NCBI RefSeq assembly: GCF_944324615.1
Contig: NZ_CALUWY010000001.1
Span: 89,801 to 153,800, forward strand
DNA: 64,000 nucleotides
DNA from: an uncultured Mailhella sp.
Lineage (GTDB): Bacteria > Desulfobacterota > Desulfovibrionia > Desulfovibrionales > Desulfovibrionaceae
Direction: 5' to 3'
The notes under the pieces are model-generated. The model was not told the DNA's origin, made no database searches, and saw nothing but the letters and a program-made list of their open reading frames with translations. A program made the translations under genes and the position numbers. Positions 54,154 through 62,930 of this stretch are shown piece after piece (positions within the stretch are counted from its first letter, which is position 1; each line of letters begins with the position of its first letter).

Positions 54154-55482
54154 ATGCGCGTTCTGATGCTTGGATGGGAATTTCCGCCGCACATCAGCGG
54201 AGGGCTGGGGACCGCCTGCTACGGCATAACGCAGGGGCTTACGAAAAAGGGAACCGACATCGCCTTCATTCTGCCCAGCATGAAGGCCGATTCTTCGCCG
54301 GCGGGAACCTTCCTGCGTTCCGCCTCCGGCGTTCCCATTTCGCGCGCCCTGAAGAAGGCCGTGGAAAAAGTACACCAGCAACAGGAATCCGACGAATTCG
54401 CCCACCTGTTCATGCGCCCCGTCAGCGCAAGGCTCAATCCTTACGGTGACTATGACTTCGGCCGGCGCGACATCGACCCCGACGTTTTCAATGAAAACGA
54501 CCAGTGCGTCGAGGAAATCAGCCACTTCCGGGGTGGCTACCACGACGACCTCATGGACGAAGTGTACCGCTTCAGCACCGCCGCCACCTCCGTGGTGCTG
54601 GAAGAGCACATGAAGAAGAAGGCCGACGTCATCCACGCCCACGACTGGATGACCTATCCTGCCGCCATCGCGGCCAGCCGCCTGAGCGGGCTGCCCTTCG
54701 TGGCTCATCTGCACGCCACCGAGTTCGACCGCTGCGGCGAACACGGCTACGACAAGATCTACAACATCGAACGTGACGGGCTGCAGGCCGCAGATCACGT
54801 CATCGCCGTGAGCCAGCGCACCAAGCAGGTGGCCGTGGAACGCTACGGCGTGCCGCCGGAAAAGGTTTCCGTGGTGTACAACGGCGCCTTCCTGCATGAA
54901 AAAGTTCCCACCTTCGATATTCCCGAGCTTGTGCGTGATGAAAAGCGCGTCCTGTTCATGGGCCGCATCACCTTCCAGAAGGGACCGGAATACTTCGTGG
55001 AGGCCGCGCGCCTCGTGCTCAACGAAATGCCGGATGTGCGCTTCATCATGGCCGGCAACGGCGACCTTCTGCCGCGCATGATCCGCCGCGTTGCGGAACT
55101 GCGCATGGGCAGCCGCTTCCACTTCCCCGGCTTCATGCGCGGCAAGGACGTGCAGCGCATGTACTCCATGGCCGACCTGTACGTCATGCCCAGCGTGTCC
55201 GAACCCTTCGGCATCGCTCCTCTGGAAGCGCTGCAGTGCGGAGCCCCCATCCTGCTTTCCAAGCAGTCCGGCTGCGCCGAAGTGCTGCCCGGAGCCCTCA
55301 CCGTGGACTACTGGGACGTGCGCCAGATGGCCGACAAGATCCTCGACGTGCTGAACCACCCCGACATGGCCGCCGAAAGCCTCAGACGCTGTCAGGAAGC
55401 CCTGCAGACCCTCACCTGGGAACGCGCCGCCGACGGCATTCTCGAAGCTTACGCCCATGTCTGCCCCAATGCCCGGAGTTGA
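54154..55482 (+). CDS. GT4-family glycogen/starch synthase-like glycosyltransferase
   Basis: A 442-residue GT-B-fold enzyme resembling archaeal glycogen synthases. The opening MRVLMLGWEFPPHISGGLGT carries the nucleotide-sugar KxGG-like loop. HAHDWMTYPAA and VAHLHATEF follow, and the C-terminal domain has FMGRITFQKGPEYFVEAARL and SVSEPFGIAPLEALQCGAP, the latter containing the E-x7-E retaining motif. It elongates alpha-1,4-glucan from a sugar nucleotide. GGGGAT precedes ATG 54154. Its stop is three bases before the GH57 start, so these two are coupled. Confidence 0.88.
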   Translation: MRVLMLGWEFPPHISGGLGTACYGITQGLTKKGTDIAFILPSMKADSSPAGTFLRSASGVPISRALKKAVEKVHQQQESDEFAHLFMRPVSARLNPYGDYDFGRRDIDPDVFNENDQCVEEISHFRGGYHDDLMDEVYRFSTAATSVVLEEHMKKKADVIHAHDWMTYPAAIAASRLSGLPFVAHLHATEFDRCGEHGYDKIYNIERDGLQAADHVIAVSQRTKQVAVERYGVPPEKVSVVYNGAFLHEKVPTFDIPELVRDEKRVLFMGRITFQKGPEYFVEAARLVLNEMPDVRFIMAGNGDLLPRMIRRVAELRMGSRFHFPGFMRGKDVQRMYSMADLYVMPSVSEPFGIAPLEALQCGAPILLSKQSGCAEVLPGALTVDYWDVRQMADKILDVLNHPDMAAESLRRCQEALQTLTWERAADGILEAYAHVCPNARS

Positions 55483-55485
55483 GCC

Positions 55486-56670
55486 ATGCCTTCCGTATGC
55501 TTTTGCTTTGAAGTACATCAGCCCTGTCGGTTACGTCCCTACGGGTTCTTCGACATGGGCGCCAGGAAAGACTACGAGGACAGGGAACTGAACCGCAGCA
55601 TCATCCGCAAGGTGGCCGAAACCTGCTACCTGCCCATGAACGCCCTGCTTCTGGAGCTCATCGAGCGCCATCAGGGACGCCTGCGCCTTTCCTTCTCCCT
55701 CTCCGGCACCGTCATCGACCAGCTCGAAGCCTACGCGCCGGAAGCGCTGGAAGGCTTCAAGGCCCTTGCGCGCACCGGATGCGTGGAATTTCTGGACGAG
55801 CCTGACAATCACGGTCTCGCCTTCCTCTTCTCCGAGGAGGAATTCCGCGCCACGGTGAGGCGGCACCGCGAACGCATGTACCGGCTCTTCGGTCAGCAGC
55901 CCCGGGCCTTCCACAACACCGAGCTCATCTACAACAACGATGTGGCTCAGATGGCGGAACACATGGGCTATTCCGTCATTCTCTCCGAGAGCCCGGGATA
56001 CATGCTCGGCTGGCGCAGCCCCCACTTCGTCTACCGTCCCCAGAGCTGCCCGGGCATGAAGCTCATGCTGAAGAGCTCCTCCCTTTCCGACGACATCGCC
56101 CGGCGTTTCTCCGACCGTTCGTGGGTGTCCTACCCGCTCATGGCCGACACCTTCGCCTCGTGGCTGCACCGGGTGAAGGGCAACGGAGAAGTGATCAACC
56201 TCTTCATGAATTACGAAACCTTCGGCGAACATCAGGGCGCCGATACCGGCATCTTCGACTTCATGCGGGCCCTGCCGGATCAGATTCTGAAAGACCCGGA
56301 ATTCAACTTCCTCACCGTGTCCGAAGCGGCCGACCGTTACGGTTCCTACGCCGCTCTGGATGTTCCCTACCATGTATCCCAGGAGGGCGACCTTTACCCG
56401 TGGCTCGGCAACGACATGCAGAAGGACGCCTTCCGCGCCCTCTGCGAATGTCAGGGACTGGTGAACTACCTCGATGATGAAGAACTCACCGGAATTTGGA
56501 GGAAACTGCAGACAGCCGATCACCTCTATTATATGAGTACGCCCAGAACTTCGGGCGGCAGAGCGCATCCGGCGCTGTCCCCTTACAGGACCCCGCTTGA
56601 GGCCTATACCAACTTCATGAACATTCTGGCGGACTTGCGCATACGGCTCGTTGCCAAATCCAACCAGTAG
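55486..56670 (+). CDS. GH57 family alpha-amylase / glucan hydrolase
   Basis: A 394-residue enzyme of glycoside hydrolase family 57. The N-terminus CFCFEVHQPCRLRPY carries the conserved HQP motif. The catalytic nucleophile is Glu146 in AFHNTELIYNND. Conserved region 4 appears in LFMNYETFGEHQG, with the candidate acid/base Asp downstream. Such enzymes hydrolyse or transfer alpha-1,4-glucan. It is translationally coupled to the GT4 gene and precedes the fusion protein. Confidence 0.9.
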   Translation: MPSVCFCFEVHQPCRLRPYGFFDMGARKDYEDRELNRSIIRKVAETCYLPMNALLLELIERHQGRLRLSFSLSGTVIDQLEAYAPEALEGFKALARTGCVEFLDEPDNHGLAFLFSEEEFRATVRRHRERMYRLFGQQPRAFHNTELIYNNDVAQMAEHMGYSVILSESPGYMLGWRSPHFVYRPQSCPGMKLMLKSSSLSDDIARRFSDRSWVSYPLMADTFASWLHRVKGNGEVINLFMNYETFGEHQGADTGIFDFMRALPDQILKDPEFNFLTVSEAADRYGSYAALDVPYHVSQEGDLYPWLGNDMQKDAFRALCECQGLVNYLDDEELTGIWRKLQTADHLYYMSTPRTSGGRAHPALSPYRTPLEAYTNFMNILADLRIRLVAKSNQ

Positions 56671-56683
56671 GCATATTAAAGAA

Positions 56684-56740
56684 CTAACGCCCGCGGCCCC
56701 GCTTTTCCCCCAAAGGGAAAAGCGAGGCCCTTCGCGTTAG
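56684..56740 (+). promoter_or_regulatory. Long leader hairpin before the synthase-phosphorylase gene
   Basis: A 57-base imperfect hairpin of about 21 pairs: CTAACGC/GCGTTAG at the base, GGCC/GGCC, and CGCTTTTCCC (56700-56709) with GGGAAAAGCG (56715-56724) at the tip. It ends 14 bases before the GGAG ribosome site. It could separate expression of the fusion gene from the upstream GH57 gene or regulate it. There is no T run. Confidence 0.6.
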
Positions 56741-56763
56741 AATTCACCCTTTACGGAGTTTTC

Positions 56764-59700
56764 ATGAACCAACCTTCACGCACCCACCTTTTCGAGGTCA
56801 GCTGGGAAGTGTGCAACAAAGTCGGCGGCATCTATGAGGTCGTCGCAAGCAAGGCGCAGCAGGCGATGAACGCCTACAACGGCGAGTACTTCCTCATCGG
56901 ACCCGATACCAAAAAAAATACGGAGTTCACCGAGACGGACGAACCCTGCTGGGACGCTCTGCGTTACCCCCTGAAGGACAAGGATCTGCGCTGCCGCTTC
57001 GGCCGCTGGGAAATCCCCGGCCGTCCGCGCGTCATCCTCGTGGACTTCAACGGCCGCCACGACTCGAATCAGATACTGCGCCAGCTCTGGGAACGCTTCG
57101 GCGTCGATTCTCTTTCCGGCGGCTGGGACTATATCGAACCTGTGCTGTTCAGCTATACCTGCGGCGAAGTCATCGCCACCATTCATCAGGTGCTTGCCAC
57201 CCGCAACAAGAGCCACGGCGTGGCCCACTTCCATGAATGGATGTGCGGCGCGGGCATTCTCGCGCTCAAGCAGCTCGCTCCTTCCATGGGCACGGTGTTC
57301 ACCACCCACGCCACGGTGCTCGGCCGCGCCATGGCCGGCAACGGCGTGGACATCTACGCCCGCATGTCGGAAATCTCCCCCTCGCAGGAAGCCTATCGCT
57401 ACAACGTCACGGCCAAGTGCTCCATGGAAACCGTGAGCGCCCGTGAAGCCGACGTGTTCACCACGGTGAGCGGCATCACCGCCGAAGAAGCCCGCGTCTT
57501 CCTCGGCCGCACGCCCGACATCATCACCGACAACGGGCTCGACCTCTCCGTCATCCACGACTACAGCGCCGACCGCAAGAGCGCTCTGGAAAACCGCAGG
57601 AAGCTCCTTGCTCCCGTGAGCCGTCTGCTGCGCCGCGAAATCTCCCCCGACACCCGCATTCTCGTCATTTCCGGCCGCTACGAATATCACAACAAGGGCG
57701 TGGATCTCTTCCTCGACGCTCTCGCCAAGGCCAAGAAGTCCATGCAGAACACCTCCAACAAGGTGCTCGCGCTCATGCTCATGATGGGCGGTCATACCGG
57801 CGTGAACGAAAAGGCCATAAACGGCGATCCTTCCGTGGTGGCCGATCCTTCCATGCCTGAAGCGGGCTTCCTCACCAGCCATCAGGTCTACGACGCGCCC
57901 AATGATCCCATTCTCACCACCTGCCGCCGCCTCGGCCTGAACAATACGAAGGACGACAACGTGCAGGTCGTGTTTGTTCCCGCCCTGCTCGACGGGCACG
58001 ACGGCTTCTTCAACATGCCTTATTTCGACGTGCTTTCCGGCTGCGACCTCGGTGTGTTCCCCTCCTGGTACGAGCCCTGGGGCTATACTCCCCATGAAAG
58101 CGCCGCCTACAGCGTGCCCACCGTCACCACCGATCTTTCCGGCTTCGGCCTCTGGATCCGCCAGATGGAAAACGAAATCGGCATTCAGCCCGGCATAGGC
58201 GTCATCGCCCGCCGCAACGCCGATTACGCCAAGACCGTGGACTCTCTCGCCGAAGTCATCGTCCACTGCGCTTCCTGCTCCGACGAAGAACTCGATCAGC
58301 GGCGCCGCTCCGTGCGCGCCGCCGCAGCCCATGCCTCCTGGGATCAGTTCTTCCAGCTCTACAGACAGGCGTACGACCTGGCCAATGAAAAGGCCCATTC
58401 CCGCCGTTTCGCCTCCAGCCACAAAGCATCCTCCATCACCAAGGAACTCGCCATGCGTCCTTCTTCCATTCCCTTCCTGCGCACGCTGAACGCCGTGTCG
58501 GAACTTCCCGCCGAACTGAGCCGCCTGCGCGACCTCGCCAACAACGTCTGGTGGTGCTGGCAACCCGAAGCGATGGCGCTTTTCAAGGGCATGGATCCCG
58601 ACCTGTGGGAGGAATGCGGCCACAATCCCATCGCCATGGTGGAAAGCACGCCTCCGAACCGCCTGCGCGACCTTGCCTCCGACGTCACCTTCGTGACCCG
58701 TCTGAAGAAGATCTGTGAAGACTTCGACACCTACATGGCGCAGCCTCTCGTCACCGACACGCTGGAAGACGGCACCACCGTCGTTTCTCCCGAAAGGCCC
58801 ATCGCCTACTTCTCCACCGAATACGGCCTGCATGAAAGTCTGCAGCTTTATTCCGGCGGTCTGGGCGTCCTTTCCGGCGACCACCTGAAGTCCTCCAGCG
58901 ACGAACGCCTGCCCCTCATCGGCGTGGGCCTCTTCTACCTGAACGGCTACTTTCAGCAGACCGTGGACAAGAGCGGTCATCAGAACCCGCAGTACCCCGA
59001 GAATCAGCCCGCCTGCCTGCCCCTTGAAGCCATGCTCGACGACAAGGGCGACCCGCTCATGATCTCCCTGCCCCTCGGTTCCCGCACCCTCTACGCCCGC
59101 ATCTGGAAGCTGCAGGTGGGCCGCGTGCCGCTGTACCTCATGGATACCAACGTGTCCAAGAACAGCGACGACGACCGCCGCATCACCGCCCGCCTCTATG
59201 AGGCCGACCGCGACGTGCGCATGCGTCAGGAAATCCTGCTGGGCATCGGCGGCGTGCGCATGCTGGCCGCCCTCGGCATCACGCCTTCCGTGTGGCACAT
59301 GAACGAAGGCCACTCCGCCTTCCTCGTGCTGGAACGCCTGCGTCAGCACATGAAGGGCGACGACCTCACCCTCGATGAAGCCAAGACCCTCGTCCGCAGC
59401 TCCTGCGTGTTCACCACGCACACCCCCGTGGACGCCGGCAACGAACGCTTCTCCGTGGATCTCATGAGCCGCTACTTCCAGCCCTATGCCGAGATGCTCG
59501 GTCTGGAATGGGCCGACTTCCTCGCTCTCGGCCGTCAGGACGGCGGCGACGCCAACAACTTCGACATGACGGTGCTCGCCCTGCGCATGTCCTCTCAGGC
59601 CAACGGTGTGAGCGCCATGCACGGCATGGTTTCCCGCCGCATGTGGCGCAATATCTGGAAGGGCTTCACCGAAGCGGAACTGCCCATCGGCCATGTGACC

Positions 59701-61041
59701 AACGGCGTGCACACCGCCTCCTATGTGGGCCCCGCCTTCCGCATTCTGCTGTGGCACTACCTCGGCGCCAACTGGCTCGACATGCATCCCGAAGATCCCG
59801 CCTGGAACAAGGTGCAGTCCATTCCCGACGATGAATTCTGGGCCGCCCGCCGCGCCCAGAAGCAGACGCTCATCGACGCCCTGCGCGAACGCCTGCCCCA
59901 CTGCTCCGCCTATTCCGACATCTCCGGCGACCAGCGCGTGCAGTGGCTCTCCAGCCTCACGCAGAACACGCTCATCATCGGCTTCGCCCGCCGCTTCGCG
60001 CCCTACAAGCGCGCCACCATGCTCTTTGCCGATCCCGACCGCCTCGCCCGTCTGCTCAACGACCCGAACCGTCCCACGGTGCTCATCATGGCCGGCAAGG
60101 CCCATCCTGCGGACAGCAAGGGCATAGAGCTCATTGAAGAAGTGGTCCGCTGGTCGCGCGATCCCCGCTTCTTCGGCAAGATCTTCTTTGTGGAGAACTA
60201 CAACCTCGAAGTGTCCCGCCTGCTCTCCCGCGGCTGCGACGTGTGGCTCAACACGCCCCGCCGTCCCCATGAAGCAAGCGGCACCAGCGGTGAAAAGGTG
60301 CCGGTCAACGGCGGCATCAACCTCAGCATCTCCGACGGCTGGTGGGTGGAAGGCGCCAACGGAAAGAACGGCTGGACCATCGGCCCCAAGGCCACCTATG
60401 CCACCCTTTCCGCCGAGCAGAACGACTATGCCGACGCCGAAAGCCTGTACCAGATTCTGGAAAACGACGTGGTTCCGCTGTTCTTCCAGCGTGATTCCGA
60501 CGCTCTGCCCCACGGCTGGATAGCCGTGGCCAAGAACTCCCTCCAGAGCCTCACCGCCATGTACGGCTGCCGCCGCATGGTCCGCGACTACATGGAAAAG
60601 ATCTACATCCCCGCCGCCCGCCGCGGCGTGGCCATGGACGCCGACCGTCAGGCCAAGGCCCGCAGGCTCACCGAATGGCAGAAGAACATCCCCGGCCGCT
60701 TCAATACCGCCAGCATCCAGTCCATCGAGGTTTCCGGTCTGGAAAGCGATACCGTGTACTGCGGCAAGCCCTTCACCGTGAAGCTCACCCTGAACCCCGG
60801 CGAAATGAAGAGCGAGGAACTGCTCGCCCAGTTCGTTCTCGGCCTGAGCGACGGCGCGAACTTCACCGATGAACCGCAGATCATCAACCTCACCCTCACC
60901 GGAGAGGAAAACGGCATCCTCACCTACGAGGCCTCCTGCACGGCCAGGGCAAACGGCCTGCATGCCTACGGCCTGCGTGTGGTGCCCTTTGCCGATCCCA
61001 TGGACAACGTCCTGCGCGCCGGTCTGGTGCAGTGGGCCTAG
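56764..61041 (+). CDS. Glycogen synthase (GT3) fused to alpha-glucan phosphorylase (GT35)
   Basis: A 1425-residue two-enzyme polypeptide. The N-terminal part (about 1-555) resembles eukaryote-like GT3 glycogen synthase: FEVSWEVCNKVGGIYEVVAS at the start and SWYEPWGYTPHESAAYSVPT followed by TTDLSGFGLWI. From about residue 564 (MRPSSIPFLRTLNAVSELP) comes the helical N-terminal cap of short alpha-glucan phosphorylases. The GT35 core begins near 678 (IAYFSTEYGLHESLQLYSGG, then LGVLSGDHLKS) and has NEGHSAFL, VTNGVH and GFARRFAPYKR. The region with RPHEASGTSGEK is near the pyridoxal-phosphate site of classical enzymes. It would build and phosphorolyse alpha-1,4-glucan in one chain. GGAG precedes the start. 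Confidence 0.9.
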   Translation: MNQPSRTHLFEVSWEVCNKVGGIYEVVASKAQQAMNAYNGEYFLIGPDTKKNTEFTETDEPCWDALRYPLKDKDLRCRFGRWEIPGRPRVILVDFNGRHDSNQILRQLWERFGVDSLSGGWDYIEPVLFSYTCGEVIATIHQVLATRNKSHGVAHFHEWMCGAGILALKQLAPSMGTVFTTHATVLGRAMAGNGVDIYARMSEISPSQEAYRYNVTAKCSMETVSAREADVFTTVSGITAEEARVFLGRTPDIITDNGLDLSVIHDYSADRKSALENRRKLLAPVSRLLRREISPDTRILVISGRYEYHNKGVDLFLDALAKAKKSMQNTSNKVLALMLMMGGHTGVNEKAINGDPSVVADPSMPEAGFLTSHQVYDAPNDPILTTCRRLGLNNTKDDNVQVVFVPALLDGHDGFFNMPYFDVLSGCDLGVFPSWYEPWGYTPHESAAYSVPTVTTDLSGFGLWIRQMENEIGIQPGIGVIARRNADYAKTVDSLAEVIVHCASCSDEELDQRRRSVRAAAAHASWDQFFQLYRQAYDLANEKAHSRRFASSHKASSITKELAMRPSSIPFLRTLNAVSELPAELSRLRDLANNVWWCWQPEAMALFKGMDPDLWEECGHNPIAMVESTPPNRLRDLASDVTFVTRLKKICEDFDTYMAQPLVTDTLEDGTTVVSPERPIAYFSTEYGLHESLQLYSGGLGVLSGDHLKSSSDERLPLIGVGLFYLNGYFQQTVDKSGHQNPQYPENQPACLPLEAMLDDKGDPLMISLPLGSRTLYARIWKLQVGRVPLYLMDTNVSKNSDDDRRITARLYEADRDVRMRQEILLGIGGVRMLAALGITPSVWHMNEGHSAFLVLERLRQHMKGDDLTLDEAKTLVRSSCVFTTHTPVDAGNERFSVDLMSRYFQPYAEMLGLEWADFLALGRQDGGDANNFDMTVLALRMSSQANGVSAMHGMVSRRMWRNIWKGFTEAELPIGHVTNGVHTASYVGPAFRILLWHYLGANWLDMHPEDPAWNKVQSIPDDEFWAARRAQKQTLIDALRERLPHCSAYSDISGDQRVQWLSSLTQNTLIIGFARRFAPYKRATMLFADPDRLARLLNDPNRPTVLIMAGKAHPADSKGIELIEEVVRWSRDPRFFGKIFFVENYNLEVSRLLSRGCDVWLNTPRRPHEASGTSGEKVPVNGGINLSISDGWWVEGANGKNGWTIGPKATYATLSAEQNDYADAESLYQILENDVVPLFFQRDSDALPHGWIAVAKNSLQSLTAMYGCRRMVRDYMEKIYIPAARRGVAMDADRQAKARRLTEWQKNIPGRFNTASIQSIEVSGLESDTVYCGKPFTVKLTLNPGEMKSEELLAQFVLGLSDGANFTDEPQIINLTLTGEENGILTYEASCTARANGLHAYGLRVVPFADPMDNVLRAGLVQWA

Positions 61042-61062
61042 TCTGACCACCTTCTGAAACAA

Positions 61063-61094
61063 CAGGCGCGCGGGGCCGCAACCCCGCGCGCCTG
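61063..61094 (+). terminator. Probable terminator hairpin after the fusion gene
   Basis: CAGGCGCGCGGGG (61063-61075) pairs with CCCCGCGCGCCTG (61082-61094) around a 6-base loop. The stem is strong but is followed by only a poor T tract (TCGTATTTA). Confidence 0.6.
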
Positions 61095-61232
61095 TCGTAT
61101 TTAAAGGTATTTCCGGGGCGTTTCCCGCCGGGCCGCACCATGTACCGGCCCGCCGGAAAAAAGGCCCCACGCGCCCCCGAAAAGGCGCCTGTTCCGCCCG
61201 TACCGCCTCTTCTCGCACAGGGAAAAGAGGCT

Positions 61233-61832
61233 TTACTTCGCAGGATAGCCCACAGGCTGTATCATATACACCTTCCAGCCTTCGGGCAGGGAAAGCCTGC
61301 CGTCCAGCCGGTCCGTTTCCTGCGCCTTCATCACATTCACAAGCCCTGCGGAGGCACAGTACAGCGCCACGTTCTCATACATGGAGCCGATGTGCATGGC
61401 CGAGTAATGGTCGCTTTCCTGCGCGACGTGCAAGAGCACCATGGGCGCGCCGTTGTCGTACATCTTCAGCCAGTTTTCCCCCTGAAGCACCTGCTCAAGG
61501 GCATTGTTCCGCGCGTCATAGCGGTACACGCCGTCGGGCAGCACGGCGTACACGCCGATGCGCTGATAGTTCATGGCCGTGGGCACGGTGAGGCGGCCGT
61601 CGTCACGGTTCACGCCGCAGGCGGCCCAGAGAATGTTGGACACTTCCTGCACGGGCAGGGGACGACTGTCGAAAGAGCGTTCCACATGCCGTGCGGCAAG
61701 GGCCTCCCGCACGGAAAGTCCGCCTGTCTTCTGCGGAGCGGGAAGCTCCACCAGCATATCGGCCGAAGCGGTTACGGGCACGGTGAGCGCCGCGCAGCAC
61801 AGCAGCGAAAAAAGCATGGATCTTAAGGTCAT
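61233..61832 (-). CDS. Exported nitroreductase-like protein
   Basis: A 199-residue protein with a Sec signal peptide ([20 protein letters not shown], cleavage near ASA, residue 24). The rest resembles the nitroreductase / SagB-type FMN fold: [20 protein letters not shown] is the FMN-phosphate Arg/Ser region, [13 protein letters not shown] the dimer helix, and the [20 protein letters not shown] segment the later helix. Export is unusual for a flavin-dependent nitroreductase, and no Tat motif is seen. The start at 61832 follows AGGAG. Function is unknown; it is divergent from khpA. Confidence 0.82.
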   Translation of the reverse strand: MTLRSMLFSLLCCAALTVPVTASADMLVELPAPQKTGGLSVREALAARHVERSFDSRPLPVQEVSNILWAACGVNRDDGRLTVPTAMNYQRIGVYAVLPDGVYRYDARNNALEQVLQGENWLKMYDNGAPMVLLHVAQESDHYSAMHIGSMYENVALYCASAGLVNVMKAQETDRLDGRLSLPEGWKVYMIQPVGYPAK

Positions 61833-62006
61833 GGGCACTCCTTGCACAAGAGAGAGAGTGTTTGTGGAGGACGCTCCTTCCGGGAAAGCGCCCGGCGGAA
61901 GGCCCCGGGAAAAATCTAGCAGAAAAGCGTGCGCCCGTCCTGCGGGGAACAACATGTTGCAAGATTTTCCCGGAAGGATGCGGCCGCCGCAGCGCCCGGG
62001 CCTTGA

Positions 62007-62036
62007 TTGACGGGCAACGGAAGGGAATGCTACTGT
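62007..62036 (+). promoter_or_regulatory. Weak promoter candidate for khpA-rimM-trmD
   Basis: TTGACG (62007-62012) and TACTGT (62031-62036) with an 18-base spacer, about 50 bases before khpA. Confidence 0.35.
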
Positions 62037-62086
62037 GCAGAAAATTTCGCGCCCGCCCTGTGCGGCAACGGCGCGTGGAGATCTTC

Positions 62087-62323
62087 ATGCAGCAGAAAGA
62101 ACTTGTGGAATTCATCGCCAGGTCGCTGGTGGATAATCCCGATCAGGTGACGGTGAACGAATCGGAAGCAGATCAGGGTTCCGTGCTGGAACTTTCCGTT
62201 TCCCGGGACGATCTCGGCAAGATCATAGGCAAGCAGGGGCGCACGGCGCGCGCCATCCGCACCATTCTCGGCGCCGTGTCCGCCAAGACGAAAAAGCGCG
62301 TCGTTCTGGAAATTCTCGAATAA
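62087..62323 (+). CDS. khpA: KH-domain RNA-binding protein KhpA
   Basis: A 78-residue single KH-domain protein. The RNA-binding GxxG loop GKQG is at residues 48-51 ([18 protein letters not shown]). KhpA partners often with KhpB to bind many RNAs. GGAG lies before ATG 62087. Its stop overlaps the rimM start by one base (TAATG), so translation is coupled. In most relatives rpsP precedes khpA; here a divergent nitroreductase gene does. Confidence 0.94.
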   Translation: MQQKELVEFIARSLVDNPDQVTVNESEADQGSVLELSVSRDDLGKIIGKQGRTARAIRTILGAVSAKTKKRVVLEILE

Positions 62324-62925
62324 TGCCCGCCTCCTCTCTTGTTGTACTGGGGCGCCTCACCAAGCCCCACGGCGTCAAGGGCGAACTTCGCGTGGACTAC
62401 TACGCCGATTCCGCCGACCTTCTGGAAAAGCCCCTCATGCTCCGCGCCGGGCGTTTCGCGCCGCGCCCCGTGCGCATCCGCGAATGGCATCTGTGGAAAG
62501 ACCAGCTCATTTTAAGCATAGAAGGCTGCAACGACCGTTCCGCCGCCGAACAGCTGCGCGGGCAGGAACTGCTCATCGACGCCTCCTTCCTGCCTGAAGC
62601 GGAGGACGACGAACCGTACCTGCGCGACCTCATCGGTCTTTCCGTGCGCCTTGCCGACGGTACCGTGGTGGGCGAACTGGAGGATGTGGACTTCCCCGCC
62701 GGACAGGAAATGTGGGTCATCCGCGCCCCGGAAAGCGAGGGCGGCTACGAAATTCTCTTCCCTGCCGTGCCTGAATTCGTGCTGGACATCGACCTTGACG
62801 CCGGAAGCGCCACCATCGCTCCGCCGGAAGGCCTGCTCGACCTGTACCGGGAAGGCGCCTCCGCCGACGTTCCCGACGACGGGCAGGAGGAACAGGACCC
62901 GGCAAACTCTTCTTCCCGAGCATAG
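62323..62925 (+). CDS. rimM: 16S rRNA processing protein RimM
   Basis: A 200-residue ribosome-maturation factor acting with ribosomal protein S19 on the 30S head. The RimM N-terminal domain opens VVLGRLTKPHGVKGELRVDY. The PRC-barrel C-terminal domain includes DLIGLSVRLADGTVVGELED, and PAVPEFVLDIDLDAG forms the family C-terminal block. The last about 25 residues are acidic and variable. It overlaps khpA by one base and lies five bases before trmD, in one operon. Confidence 0.94.
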   Translation: MPASSLVVLGRLTKPHGVKGELRVDYYADSADLLEKPLMLRAGRFAPRPVRIREWHLWKDQLILSIEGCNDRSAAEQLRGQELLIDASFLPEAEDDEPYLRDLIGLSVRLADGTVVGELEDVDFPAGQEMWVIRAPESEGGYEILFPAVPEFVLDIDLDAGSATIAPPEGLLDLYREGASADVPDDGQEEQDPANSSSRA

Positions 62926-62930
62926 ACGCC

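Noticed and set aside
56776..61218. 1480-codon open frame antiparallel to the synthase-phosphorylase fusion
   Set aside because: A shadow of the real gene; it has no ribosome site, domain or sensible composition.
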